From Niebla homalea (taxonomy: Eukaryota > Ascomycota > Lecanoromycetes > Lecanorales > Ramalinaceae), in the NCBI GenBank assembly GCA_019925105.1, contig JAHGAU010000015.1, positions 868,001-932,000 of the forward strand: 64,000 nucleotides of DNA, written 5' to 3'. Both the position numbers and the translations under genes were made by a program. Of the stretch, positions 24,839 to 35,900 are shown one piece after another. The notes below the pieces were generated by a model. That model saw only the letters and a program-made list of their open reading frames with translations. It was not told where the DNA came from and ran no database searches. How positions within the stretch are numbered: the first letter of the stretch is position 1; each line of letters starts with the position of its first letter.

Positions 24839-25499
24839 TCAAGAAGTGCTACCCCTGGCCTGCTCCAATAAATCTTGTTCATGCCTCTTCGTTTCATTCA
24901 ATTGAGTCTGTCTCTCCCGGTCTCGTTGTCTCCTCTTCTTGTCCTCTACTACCTCCTCCATCTCAGCCAACTCCGATGCACTTGGCTTGTATGGCACGGC
25001 AACTGTCAACTCCATAAGGCGGTCAAGAATCTCAGATTCATGCTTGTGTCTCATATCGATGATGTCTCTTTTCCTCTGGATACTATTATCTGCTGCATTT
25101 GGAGGCGATCTTGGTGCAGAAGTGTCGGGTGGGGTGTTGTAATAGATTGTGAGCTCTGAAGGGCCTTCTTGGTCATTGTGTCGACTGATGGTCATCGCGA
25201 CGGCAGGATTGTGATATTTGAGACGAGGGAGATAATTGCGCCACACTTTACGAGCGCCAAAATGGCCATTGTTGTATTTAGCGGCGAATTCAAGGTGTAT
25301 TGCGTTGATCTCAGAAGACAATGTAGCAGCACCTGGACCTGTCCTCACCTCAAGGAGCTATATTGCAGAGTGAGTTCGTGCTTTAGATCGATGGTGAATT
25401 TCGGGCATACTTTCTGTTCGATCATGTCAGCCGGGATTGGGAAAAGGGGCCTATAGGTCTTACAGCTTTCAAGTCTCTTGTCCGCCTTGCGACGTTCAT
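24839..25499 (-). CDS. mrp49: Mitochondrial ribosomal protein with CI-B8/L51-S25 domain (MRP49-like)
   Basis: Two exons (25499-25464 and 25357-24839) encode about 184 residues. The first exon, MNVARRTRDLKA, is basic and joins in phase 0 to LLEVRTGPGAATLSSEINAI. The core ARKVWRNYLPRLKYHNPAVA is the typical CI-B8 thioredoxin-like domain of mitochondrial ribosomal large-subunit protein Mrp49/mL61 and relatives. The C-terminal half is a charged helix (ELAEMEEVVEDKKRRQRDRE). It should be imported into mitochondria and sit in the ribosome. The family also includes a complex I subunit, which is much shorter. The intron (106 nt) has GTAAGA and TATAG ends. Confidence 0.82.
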
Positions 25500-25815
25500 T
25501 TTCACAATTTAACGTATCCTATTGCTTGGTCTCCACATTACAGACGTGGCCCAGGACATGCCCTAAAGCTGTATGGGTGCAGCGAGACAGGGACATGGGG
25601 GAACATTGAATTAAGATCTACTAAGAATTATGTGAGTAGTTCTATCCTGTATTGTAACGTAAACTACTGTTTCGCAAAAGGACCGCTAGAACTAATACTC
25701 CGGCCCGAAATCAGGGATCGATCGCGTATGATATGCTTCTTGAAGTCCGACAGTCTGGGCTGCTGATCTCCTGGTGCAAGAGCAGATTGATGGTCCCCTG
25801 CGGTATTCATTAATA
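25500..25815. other. Intergenic, no gene recognised
   Basis: This lies between the start of the mitoribosomal gene and the 3' end of GEP3, both on the minus strand. It should hold the promoter of the former. No frame is supported. Confidence 0.45.
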
Positions 25816-27824
25816 TCATCGATCTTGCCCGGATCCCAGTTTTTGCCTTTTCTTTGCCCCTTTCATACTGCGTCGCGGTCGCCTTGTCGCTCTTGATGAC
25901 CCAGGTTTCTTGCCAGAATAAAGCCATCCGTTCATCGGTCTTCGAATGCCAACATGTCGCCCTTGGGGACTCGCAATTTCTAGCTCGGGATAGGGCTTGT
26001 CACCGAGGATATTGTCAGTCTCCCCCGCCATTTCGAAGTCCTTCCTCCGTACTTGTGCTGTAAGCTCGATCCAGCCGCAGCCTTCTATAAGCACATCGAC
26101 CGAATATACGATGAAGGGCAAACGATCCGCTTTAACCCCAGCTGCATCTTTCCTGGTCAAAGGTCCAGCTCGCTGCTTCGTAACGTCCCATTTCATGGAG
26201 AATCTCCCTGCCAAGGCTATGCGACTGCCAACCCCCGGCTTTGCAATGACAGAGACATCGGAGGATACTTGCTGCGTCTGTATGGCAATTGCTCTCGCCG
26301 TGGATGTAACATGCGGCTGTAATGGTATGAAAGAAAATGCTAGAAATGTCAAGTGGTTGGTGAGGGGCGTAATTCGCACGAGTCCGCCCACTAAAAGCGA
26401 TTGGCCAGGTCTAATAGACCACTGTCGTGGCTTGGGTCGACTTTGCATGACAAGGTCCTTCTTGTGCTTGTCAAGCACATAATCGTCCAGGCCTCCCCGA
26501 TCTAGCCCTGGAAGATCAATTAACTCCCTTTGCCGGCGCCAAAGGGCAGGCGAATCGGAGACGCTGTTGTGCCTGGTAGCGAAGAAACCAGAGGCAGTGT
26601 AGGATATGACACCTCAGCTGGTGCTGGTGGTAGAAGCGAACCGATCCACGACTGTTCATTCCCTAGACCGAGTGCCGCGTGTGGAACGTGAGCAACAGCT
26701 TCGCGAAATCCCTCACTTGGGGATGGTAGCTTCTGTTTTTGCTGTCCCTGCTCTGCTGCTGCCCGCAGAGAGTGGAAATTAATGCTGTCCGAGCGGCCCT
26801 TGGGAAAAACGTTCTCAAAGAGATTACTTTTACCGACATTGACCTTGCCGACCATCCAGCCCCCCCCTCCACGTGCAAAGATCTGTTCTTTGAGCTTTGA
26901 CGTCCACCACCCTCTCTTCGCGCTTACACAGCATATGTTCCCAAGTCTAATATTTTCAGCAACACCGCCTAAGGCGTCGCGAAGAACTTGTGTAAGATAA
27001 GGCATCAGATGGTCAACCTGCTCCATACGAGGTGCTAGGATATCTGACCGCGTTACGATGAAACTCATGTCCATCACTCGACCGTGGCGATAGTGGGATA
27101 CTGCAGCCCTCCGGTTTTGGGATCTTTGAGGGCTGAGCGACAGTCGGCGCTGTATGTTGGGAATCAGCGATAAAGGGAAGTCGGCTGCGTCAAGGACATG
27201 ATAAATGTGGTTGTATTTGTATGGTGACTCAGATATGATGTCTTGAAGCGATTGCAAAGAAGGATGTATCACCGGCAATCCGGTGGAATTGTGTGTTAAG
27301 TGATGGCATCGATTGCACATTGGTGTTGCGGCTTCTTGTACTATTCAAGCCACAGACCAAGGTCAGTCACCATCCGCATACCGATAGTGCGACACCTTTG
27401 CATTACCTGTGTCATTTTGATGACCCGGCAATCCAAGCTGCGCACGCAGGTTACCATCTGCAACACCTGCAGCTTGCTCAAAGATCTCGGATTCTTTCAA
27501 AGGGTCTTGAAATCGCCGCAAGTACAGTTTGACAGACTTCCGATGGACATCATAAAATCCTGGCTTATTAGGATCGATGAGGTGTGCGTAAGCTCCACAT
27601 CCGGGGCACGAATTTGGTAGGTCTAGTATTGGCGCAGCCGTGTCTTCCACCGTGCGGGTGTTTGCAAATTGTGAATGAGGCTCTTTCTGAACGAAGCTAG
27701 TCAGGCTCCTGCAAAACACCCTAGACGGCAACGACGTAGTTAGAACAATAGCAATGCTGGTATCTCGATTAGCGCGCAGAGAAGGTTGCTTGTATTTGAT
27801 CAGACTGCAGACACGCAATGCCAT
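25816..27824 (-). CDS. gep3: GEP3-like mitochondrial circularly permuted GTPase, with an apparent 1-nt frameshift
   Basis: The gene reads from 27824 to 27407, then after a 72-nt intron (27335-27406) from 27334 to 25816. A zinc site (CPGCGAYAH; CNRCHHLTHNSTG) comes first, then a G4/G5-like part (VLDAADFPLSLIPN), then the P-loop GKVNVGKSNLFENVFPKG and the switch region SSLPGTTASPIRLP. This is the permuted order of YqeH/GEP3 proteins, which act in mitochondrial ribosome assembly and interact genetically with prohibitins. The N-terminus is basic and presequence-like (MALRVCSLIKYK). At 26,520-26,526 the frame breaks. After GAGKG the plus strand has CCC where CCCC would be expected; one added base would give a continuous ELIDLPGLDRGG and the rest of the protein. 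Everything else looks intact, so a sequencing slip is as likely as a real mutation. Confidence 0.88.
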
Positions 27825-28119
27825 GAAGACAGTTACGAGGAGAAGATTGTTATCGTATTGCACAGACGGTACCGAAGTATCATGCGCTTGTAACTTTGTC
27901 TGCGGATACGTTTCAGTTTCATACATGATCTGTTCTCGATAAATTATGTAATAGTAGTACTGAGGGATTAACACTGCTGGCAATTTTGGCCATTGGTCAT
28001 CCCTCATATCCCAAAACATTGATAAGAATGTCATGTTGGGCATGATTTACCAGTGGTATAATTTGCACTCTTTACACCCGTCAACGCCTGCACTGTAATA
28101 CAAACTTTCATAGTATTTC
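27825..28119. other. Intergenic, no gene recognised
   Basis: The GEP3 frame stays open upstream to about 28043, but that part reads like untranslated leader (YYYYIIYREQ), so the start is placed at 27824. The segment should contain the GEP3 promoter and the SDE2 terminator. Confidence 0.4.
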
Positions 28120-29031
28120 TCATCTGTCTAAAGTCTCAATCGCCGTTGCGGAGACCTTGCTTGCTGGTACAAGTCCTCCATCGTCAGATTCGCTGAGATA
28201 TTCGTCGTCGTCGAAATCCAGATAGGAGCGGGCTGAGTTCGCTGTAGTCTTAGATGCCGCTATGAGGCCGTGCTCGTCCTTCTCGCTAATTTCTGTTGGT
28301 TGGCCTCGGACTTGGGCAGGCATATTCGTCCCAGCGACCTTGAGATTATCACAATAATCACCAGATTTCATGACTGAGATCACAGCTTCTCGAGTTCGCT
28401 CTCCTGCCTCTTCCTTATCTTCGACCCACTGCCCGTCAACTTTGCCGTTCGAGCCTTCTTTAATATCTTCCTCCCTCTTCTCGGCTATTTGAACCACCTG
28501 CTCCCAGCGTTTCCTCCTCACCTCCTTCTCCTTCTTCTCCATGTCTGGTTTTACTGCAAGATACTCAGCCAGCGCCTTGGCTTCGTTGACGGTCCTCAAT
28601 CTTCTTCCATTAAGATTACGATTGGAACTGTTGTTATCTCCCTGGTTCTTCTTCTTTTTAGATGACATACGCCCACCAGCTGCCCTCAACTGGGATCCAA
28701 AGCCTCCTTTGCCACCACATAGCGGCACGGAAAGCCTCAGCTGCAGAAAACCACAATATCTCTTTTCCAATAATGTTGAGACACGCTGCTGCGAAGGCAC
28801 AATATTCCTACTCGAGACCGTCGTGATAATCAGACGTGTGTTGATAGACGGAAGTCTTTGTGAAATCCGTCCTATGACATCTTCAATAGAAGAATTATCT
28901 GGACAGAGAAGATTGCATGTTGGAGGCAGTCCCAGACCACCAAAGGAGGAAACAAGCACGTTGATGATGCGTGGTGAGTATTGTTTGGGTATGTTGACAT
29001 CTTGGTCGTTACGAGCTCTGTAGGTTGCCAT
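28120..29031 (-). CDS. sde2: SDE2, splicing and genome-stability factor
   Basis: One exon of about 303 residues. The N-terminus is a degenerate ubiquitin-like fold (INVLVSSFGGLGLPPTCNLL; SIEDVIGRISQRLPSINTRL). It ends at the conserved processing site CGGKGGFGSQLRAAGGRMSS, where deubiquitinases cut after GG to release an active fragment beginning with Lys. A charged helical region follows (EKKEKEVRRKRWEQVVQIAEKREE) and then an acidic tail (YLDFDDDEYLSESDDGG). In fission yeast the processed protein enters the spliceosome and helps remove selected introns. The start is the ATG at 29031; an upstream GTG in frame is not used. No C-terminal SAP domain is evident. Confidence 0.92.
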   Translation of the reverse strand: MATYRARNDQDVNIPKQYSPRIINVLVSSFGGLGLPPTCNLLCPDNSSIEDVIGRISQRLPSINTRLIITTVSSRNIVPSQQRVSTLLEKRYCGFLQLRLSVPLCGGKGGFGSQLRAAGGRMSSKKKKNQGDNNSSNRNLNGRRLRTVNEAKALAEYLAVKPDMEKKEKEVRRKRWEQVVQIAEKREEDIKEGSNGKVDGQWVEDKEEAGERTREAVISVMKSGDYCDNLKVAGTNMPAQVRGQPTEISEKDEHGLIAASKTTANSARSYLDFDDDEYLSESDDGGLVPASKVSATAIETLDR

Positions 29032-29261
29032 CCAGATGGCGGGAGGGGAATTTATTGTAGAGAAAGAATCTTTGTTCACGGCGGGAGATTTCCATTAGAG
29101 TTAGGCGGAACGTTCCGCCTGCAGCCGCCTTAAGCGCCCCCTCGCTTAAGTGACCTCCCTCGCACTATCGATTACTCCATTCGTGTTGCTTTATTTTTAC
29201 CAGTTTAGTCCTGCAGCATTGATCAGAGCGATTCCCCGAAGAGCGACAGGAACTCGCGATC

Positions 29262-29985
29262 ATGTGAGTTATACCAACGCCTTACGCTCATACCTTCGAA
29301 GGCTTGCATATATCTGTTCTTGGACGGCTACGCGCTAATACATCGAAGGCTTATCCCCAAACAAGACCGAAAGAAGATCCACGAGTATTTGTTTCGTGGT
29401 AAGCTATGAATGGGATTCTGTGTTTCATTTGCATCCGAAGGATGTGGCCTCTAACACTCCTCTAGAGGGGGTACTAGTGGCCAAGAAAGACTTCAACCTA
29501 CCGAAACACAGCGAGGTGGACACGAAGAATCTTTATGTTCGTGCCTAATTCATTACTCTATGGCGACTGGACTGACCAACAATGCCAAGGTCGTTAAAGC
29601 TTGCCAGTCTTTGACCTCACGCGGTTATCTCAAGACGCAATTCTCGTGGCAATGGTATTACTACACTCTCACACCGGAAGGACTCGACTACCTCCGCGAA
29701 TGGTTGCATCTGCCCGCTGAGATTGTCCCTGCAACACACATAAAGCAACAGCGATCACATGCCCCTCCGAAGGGCATGATGGGTGGGGATGAACGTGGAC
29801 CTCGTGGTCGCGGCGCACCTCGAGGAGACCGTGGAGATCGTGAAGGGGGTTATAGAAGGCGCGACGCGGGCGAAGGCAAGGAGGGAGATGCACCTGGCGG
29901 GTTCGCGCCATCCTTTGGCAGTGGTGAGCGACGTGGCTTTGGTCGAGGGCGTGGTGTCGGTCCTCCGGGCCAGGCAGGTATGTGA
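29262..29985 (+). CDS. RPS10: 40S ribosomal protein eS10
   Basis: Four exons (29262-29263, 29349-29398, 29466-29536, 29590-29985) encode about 172 residues. The start codon itself is split: AT in exon 1 and G in exon 2, across an 85-nt intron with GTGAGT and CGAAG ends. The protein reads LIPKQDRKKIHEYLFREGVL, then VAKKDFNLPKHSEVDTKNLY, VVKACQSLTSRGYLKTQFSW and YYYTLTPEGLDYLREWLHLP. This is the full plectin/S10 domain, which lies on the 40S head near mRNA entry. The tail is rich in Gly and Arg. A donor-like GTATGT overlaps the stop region (29978), so a further 3' intron giving a different tail cannot be excluded. Confidence 0.94.
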
Positions 29986-30117
29986 ATTGGGCAGTGCGGA
30001 ACAGCCAGGCTACATACATATTCCACTGAAGAAGGCCAATCACTTCCAAAGGAATTACGTAATGGCCAAGTGATGCGATCCCTTGATCTGCAAAAATTTT
30101 CCCTTACTTCAGCCAAG

Positions 30118-32221
30118 TCAAATGTTTTTTCGTTTTATGGCCCTGTACGCATCATATTGCAAGACAGCTCCCAAGAGCACTTGTGCTCCGTTCTCGCAAC
30201 TAGCCGCCATGAAGGTCAGCAAGAAAGGATATGAATGTGAATCAGAGAGGCAAATGAAGGCAAGTTTTGGACGTGCGAGTGCTGTAGAGCCCAAAGACGT
30301 GAAAAGACGAGAGGAACAAATGAAGACATACGCTTCTGGAGAACAGTACTCTCTAGGGTTGTGTGAGACACCGTCCCGGCATGGGACGAAGATCATACTT
30401 GTTGGTACTCTTTTACTTGTGAACACCTTGATCATAGATCAGCCCACGATATTGGGCAGGGATATGAGGTTTCCAAGTCTGAGCTTACCGAGTCATGTCC
30501 AGCGCCCGAAGTCATGAAATCGACCATGCCAGTGCCGAACAGATCCGCGGCGCTCTTTTTGACACAATCTATACAGACCGGGTCAAACTTGACGGCTTCA
30601 CTGGGTGCATCTAGGGTCCAGGTGACTTCGCATCCCTTTCCTACAATTTCGCCTCGATCATTCTCAGTGATCGGTTGATTCGCTGCAATCCTAGCAAAGT
30701 CTGCTTTCATCTGGTTTTCGAGCTGTATTACGACTTCATCATGTTTGGATCGAATATCTAAAGAGAATTGAACCCAGCCTGGGACTGTGTTTGTGCTCCC
30801 CGGCTCCAAAATCAGAATCCCAGTACTTGCCAGTGCGTTACGCTCGGCCGCTAGTCGATGCGAGTGCAGTATCATTTTCGCAGCGGCGAGTAGCGCATCT
30901 GAGCGGTTGGAGAAGTCAGTAGTACCGGTATGACAGTCGCGTCCTCGCACAGTTATAGTGCTCCACCTATATGCTTGGACACCCTCAACGATGCCAATTT
31001 GCTGATTTTGTGCTTCGAGCCGAGGTCCTTGCTCAATGTGCAATTCGAAGTGCGCTGCTAATGGCATGGCTTCATGACTGCATTCCATGCTCCCAAGGTA
31101 TCCAATCCGTTGAAGCTCCTCTTTTATGCTTCGCTTCCCTTCCCCGACTTCTCGGAGTCCATGGGCTTTATCCAGTGGAATCTTGCCTGCCCAGACTCCC
31201 GAGGAAACCATTGAGATGGGGAATCGAGCGCCTTCCTCATTGGTCCAATTAACAACCCCTGTGGGAAATTCTGTTTGGATCTCATGTTCGTGAAGGACGT
31301 GCAGAATTTCTAGGCCAGCACATACGCCAAGGATACCGTCGTAGCGGCCGCCTACATTCCTACAATCAACCACTGACTTGGACACACTGAACAATTGTAC
31401 ATGGGCGATTGCACGTTTGTAACAAAGGCAAAAGAGGCTTTTGGCAAAGCTCCCCCAGGCTTTGCCGTCCTCGATGGTTGTAAACATTTTCTGTAAATGA
31501 AAGCAAGGATCGATCACGTTCGTTGTTAAGGGAAAGCCTTTGAAAATGTAGCCAGCATACCTGTAGGCTGAGTGTCTAGATGGGACTACCTTACCAGGTC
31601 AATGCTATACGTCCCAATGCATTGAGAATGAAGTTGGTCTTGACGAAGGAAGCTGAAGGTGCGGTGTATTACTCACTCCTACGCAGGTCGGGGGTCCCTC
31701 TCGCATGCCTTTGCGGACTGCGAACATGTTTCCCTGGAAACGTTAGAGAATGATGCTGAACCAAAGTTCACGGGATTGCATGCCCACCATGGCGTCAGCT
31801 TTTACACTGCATCCCAAGGCCGTAGTAGTCTCCTCAAACCATGCGCGGACTGACTGATCGGCATCGGTCAAAGCCAGTCTGCTCATACCTGACTGCTCTG
31901 ACCCTCTGTCATTATGGCTACGTCAGCCATATCTATGTCATTACACAAGATTAGCAGCTCAAAGCGTGAAAAGATCGCTGCATACTGGCCCCAGCGTTCA
32001 CCTTGACCCCATTGACAAGAATGATGGATTCGATCCCACAACCTTCGGCGGTTGACTCGCAAATTTGATGGTAAACTAGCAGGCCTAGCAAAGGTTGCTA
32101 ATTTACGTTGGAATTGCAGTGATACATTCAGCCATGACGCAAGAGTCCGGCTTGACCTAAGACATTCACACCTGTCGATGCCTTTGGCAGATGTACGAAG
32201 CGTGCCGCGCAAACTTTTCAT
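30118..32221 (-). CDS. M20-family N-carbamoyl amino acid hydrolase / ureidopropionase-like amidase
   Basis: Seven exons (32221-31986, 31905-31788, 31733-31677, 31585-31561, 31351-30489, 30426-30332, 30199-30118) encode 491 residues; every junction keeps phase. The metal-binding residues of the hydantoinase/carbamoylase branch of M20 peptidases are visible: GSHLDTQPTGGRYDG (His and Asp, across exons 3-5), NWTNEEGARFP (Glu pair), HFELHIEQGP and TSGAGHDS (last His). The dimerisation lid region includes GRDCHTGTTDF and GSTNTVPGWVQFS. Such enzymes release amino acids from N-carbamoyl or related amides with two zinc or manganese ions; the exact substrate cannot be told. The basic, Ser-rich N-terminus (MKSLRGTLRTSAKG) could be a mitochondrial presequence. 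Intron 4 (209 nt) is long for this region. Confidence 0.92.
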
Positions 32222-32909
32222 TGCCCTTGCATCAGGGTATGAGTCGGTAGGATTGCTCTGTCTAAAGGACTTTTAATGATGCACCTTTCCAGCACACTCA
32301 CCTTTGTGCTACTAGGAATTTGATCTCTCCTCTGTTGACAGGCGCTCATGATACAAAATCCATTATCATATACGCAATCTGGAATGGCGCGTATCTTTGA
32401 GTACAGATATAATACAGATTGATACAATCGCGGGTTATACGATACACAGATCGACTTGCAATTGCCAAGATATTCGAGAGCCAGCTCCATCTTACCTTCC
32501 TGTCATCTGACATTCAAATGTCTACATTGCTTCAATTACGCGGAGGAATGTCCCCCTATCATGCGATATCGACTCAGTATGCAACGAGTGGTTTCATAAA
32601 GCAGGGTCTTGCGCAGATGCCACCATTGGACACTGGTCAAACGATCTACATATCATAAAGGCCCTGCATGTCGCTGGACTTGTCGTTGCCTTGAATCAGA
32701 TCTTCCTTGCCGCACACGTATGCAATGCTTCGACTCATACCTCTTGCATCTTCTGATAATTCACCTGACGCCTTCGACTGAATGCAAAAGACCTTTTTTT
32801 TTGACGTCTGATTCGTAAAAACTCGACGTCGTAGGAGTCTCTTGAAGAAGTTGGGCGTGAACGTGACGGAAAGCACTTTGTGGCTCAAAGTTGCTAATCA
32901 CAAACATTC
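32222..32909. promoter_or_regulatory. Divergent promoter region between the amidase and HUL4 genes
   Basis: The two flanking genes start at the edges and point outward, so this 690-bp stretch should carry both promoters. It contains a run of T near 32,796-32,803 and no supported coding frame. Confidence 0.45.
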
Positions 32910-35900
32910 ATGCCTTCTTGGCACGCTCGTCTGCATCTAGGTTCTCCTTCCATCAGGCCCTCCACAGCCAGCAGATCCCCAAAAGCGAGGGACCAATCGC
33001 CAGACCGAAACCTGAATGACGACCTTCCACAAAGCCCTCCTCTTCATGGTGTCCCGGTACTGCCCATGCGCGGCACAGTCAAACAACAGTCCCAGCAAAC
33101 TCCAAGACACTCGCGGTCTTTGAGTCACCCTTTTTCATCCCTGTCCAGCAGACAAATAGGCGAGAGACTGGATATTGAGGACGAGAACGCATGCTCCGAG
33201 GTATGCCTCTAGTGTGGCCCTCATTCGTTTGGCAAAGGCTCCAGAATAGTCCCCAAACCTTTCCATATCACTCATGAGAACAGTTGAACTATCTGTACTT
33301 TCCTTTTGCAGTAATACGAAAAAGATAGGGCTGATTAAGTCTCACACAAAGCCATTAGACTGTCCCAAACTCTCTGGTGTCCGACCCAGCCTCAAAGTTG
33401 CAGAAGAGTCACCTGATGGGTCTAGCTCAGCATCACATCCCAATCGAGACTTCACCGCAGGGAAATGTTCCACCTGTGGATCGCTGGTCCGCTGGCCCCA
33501 AAAGCTAAATGTCTTCCGGTGTACAGTGTGTCTCATGGTCAATGACTTGAACCCTACATCAAGCTTCCCAGAGGCCACGACTGCTGAACATGCTGATTTA
33601 GCTTGCCAGAGTAGGGAATCACTTCTTTTCGGACAAAGCTTTCTGCTAATGATCTTGAAGTTCCCATGATATCCCTCGACAAGACCCAAACACTGATCAC
33701 TGAATGTCTTGATCAATTTTTTAGGTTTCAATTGGGAATCAACAATGGCAATGATGTGACCAGCGGCAACAATGCAGTCGACGGCAACGTCAAACTTAGA
33801 CTTGCAGAATCTCGTCAAAACCAGCGGTCCGTATCCATGGCAGGACAAGGAGCGCACGGTGTATCCAGAGAGAGCAATGCGGATCCAAAGCCGTCTTTAC
33901 TCAGACCTGCGCTGGCCCTTGAGGAGCAGTCTCTTGCTGTCAGCAGGTCCTCGAATAAAGAGGATGCACAGATGAAGCAGGATCCCTGGAAATCTATTTT
34001 TCGCAATCTCGAATCCTACATCATCAGCTGTCTCAGCGGTGTCGACTGCTTGAATGCCTCTTTCACCATAAACAGACCATCTCAGCCCATGAGGACCGCC
34101 AGTGAGGGTACCTGGACCCGGCAAGTTGCGAGCCTGAAGTCAGATGATTCCTGCGAGGAAAAGGGTGTCTTTCCGGACCTTGACGCGAAGACTCTTCTGC
34201 TTGGTAATTTCGCGGAGAATGGCACATGGTGGGCTGGCGTGAGTATTGCAAGCATCCATTTACCCATATCCTGTTGCTCGAAATTCCACTGAGTTCGGAA
34301 ATGGTCCACGAATCTTGCGTCAACAGTGGAGATTGAACATGAAAGAATCTACGGGGAGACCGATACCCTTGAATCACACATAGAGTGTGAGTGTGATGTT
34401 AACTTGAACTTCTGGCAGGAATCGTCGCCAGTGGACACTTACAGACCCTCGACTGCTCGAAATCTATCCGTTGGGCACAGCGACAGGGTCAATTCAAAGA
34501 GCCCTAAGATCGATTGGAATCAAGTTCAAGAGTGGTATGAACTCATTGCCTCCTTACAGCAGCACTCCCATGAGCGAATGAAGGAAGAGCTCAATAACAT
34601 CGAGTCCAACCCTCTTTCACCTGCATCACATGAGGTACGTCTTCTTCATAATTGCATGGTAAGTTTCCTGATCTCTTGATCCCCGCTCCATCAAGATCAG
34701 AAACTGCAACATGCTAGTTCTGTTACAGCACAGCTCTTGCAAACACCGTGGGCGCTGCTCGACAATCAAGGACTTGAAGCGGCTTCCCATCACTCCGCTA
34801 ATCACAGGAATTGTACAGTCTGAATCAGTGATGCATGTCCATCGCACGCTGTTCAAAGCTACGGAAAATCTTCTTCGGCGACCGGGCCGTCCACTCAAGA
34901 CGCCCGCTGACTGTCGGTTCCTTCTGATATTGCTAGCGAATCCTCTAGTGACTGTGTCAGAAAAGAGTCACATGTCATCTCCGAGCCCTCTTGCGCCGCC
35001 TGATATTTCTAAGTCTACCTTGAAGCCCCTGCTGCGGCCATCAAGAAACGAGTCTCGTGTATCTCGGAAGCCTTCAAACATTGGTGAGCCCCTCAATAAA
35101 CTTTCCTACAGCAGATATCCTTCGCATAAGCTGCTGCCATGCTCCCCACTCTAGTGCAACTCAGCAGTGTGACGCATGCTTTCAATGTTAGTGCATAGTA
35201 ATGCTAACAAAGAGCTTGAAGGAAGCAATGTATCGAAGCATTCTGGGATCCTCAAGCGGACCTTTGGCATCTTGGCCCACTTGCCTCCAGTATGTCATCA
35301 ATATCTGGTGAATTGGTTTTCACGTCTCTCGGATGACCATTTAAGGCGTCTAGTCGATCTTCTTGGAAGCTTCGTATCCTACCGCCTTTCAAGGCAGAAC
35401 GGTAGAAAGCGCAGCAATAGCCATGATCCGTCTGCCGGAGGGCTCATTCCTACAATCTCGGGACTAGGCGCTGGTACTTCAGCTCATCTTCACGCCGCAC
35501 TGGGTGACTCAACGGGCACTAAGTCGCAGGGGAAATCCTCTGGAGGAAACCCCTATTCTGACGATTGGCAAGTCGAAGCTGGCGCCAAGGTCATGTCTCT
35601 GCTCTTCTCAGCAAGTAAAAATAGTTCAAACGGGCATCACGCAGTCCTGATGGAGACACCTCGAGAAAGTGGCAGCTTTCAAGCCAGTTCTGGCACACGA
35701 AAGAGAGCGTACCGGCGTAGTCAGCTTCTTCCAACAAGCGCATTCTATAATACCATGCTGGACTATACAGATCTTGTCTCGGATTTCGAACTTTGGGAGT
35801 CTCGGAGAGGCAAGTTCTCATTCTGTCAATACCCGATGTTTCTCTCTATATGGGCCAAGATACACATTATGGAATACGACGCTCGACGTCAGATGGAAAT

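Noticed and set aside
26504..26520. 17-nt GT...AG segment at the GEP3 frame break as an intron
   Set aside because: It is far too short for a spliceosomal intron, and the sequence inside it encodes the conserved LIDLPG when shifted by one base.
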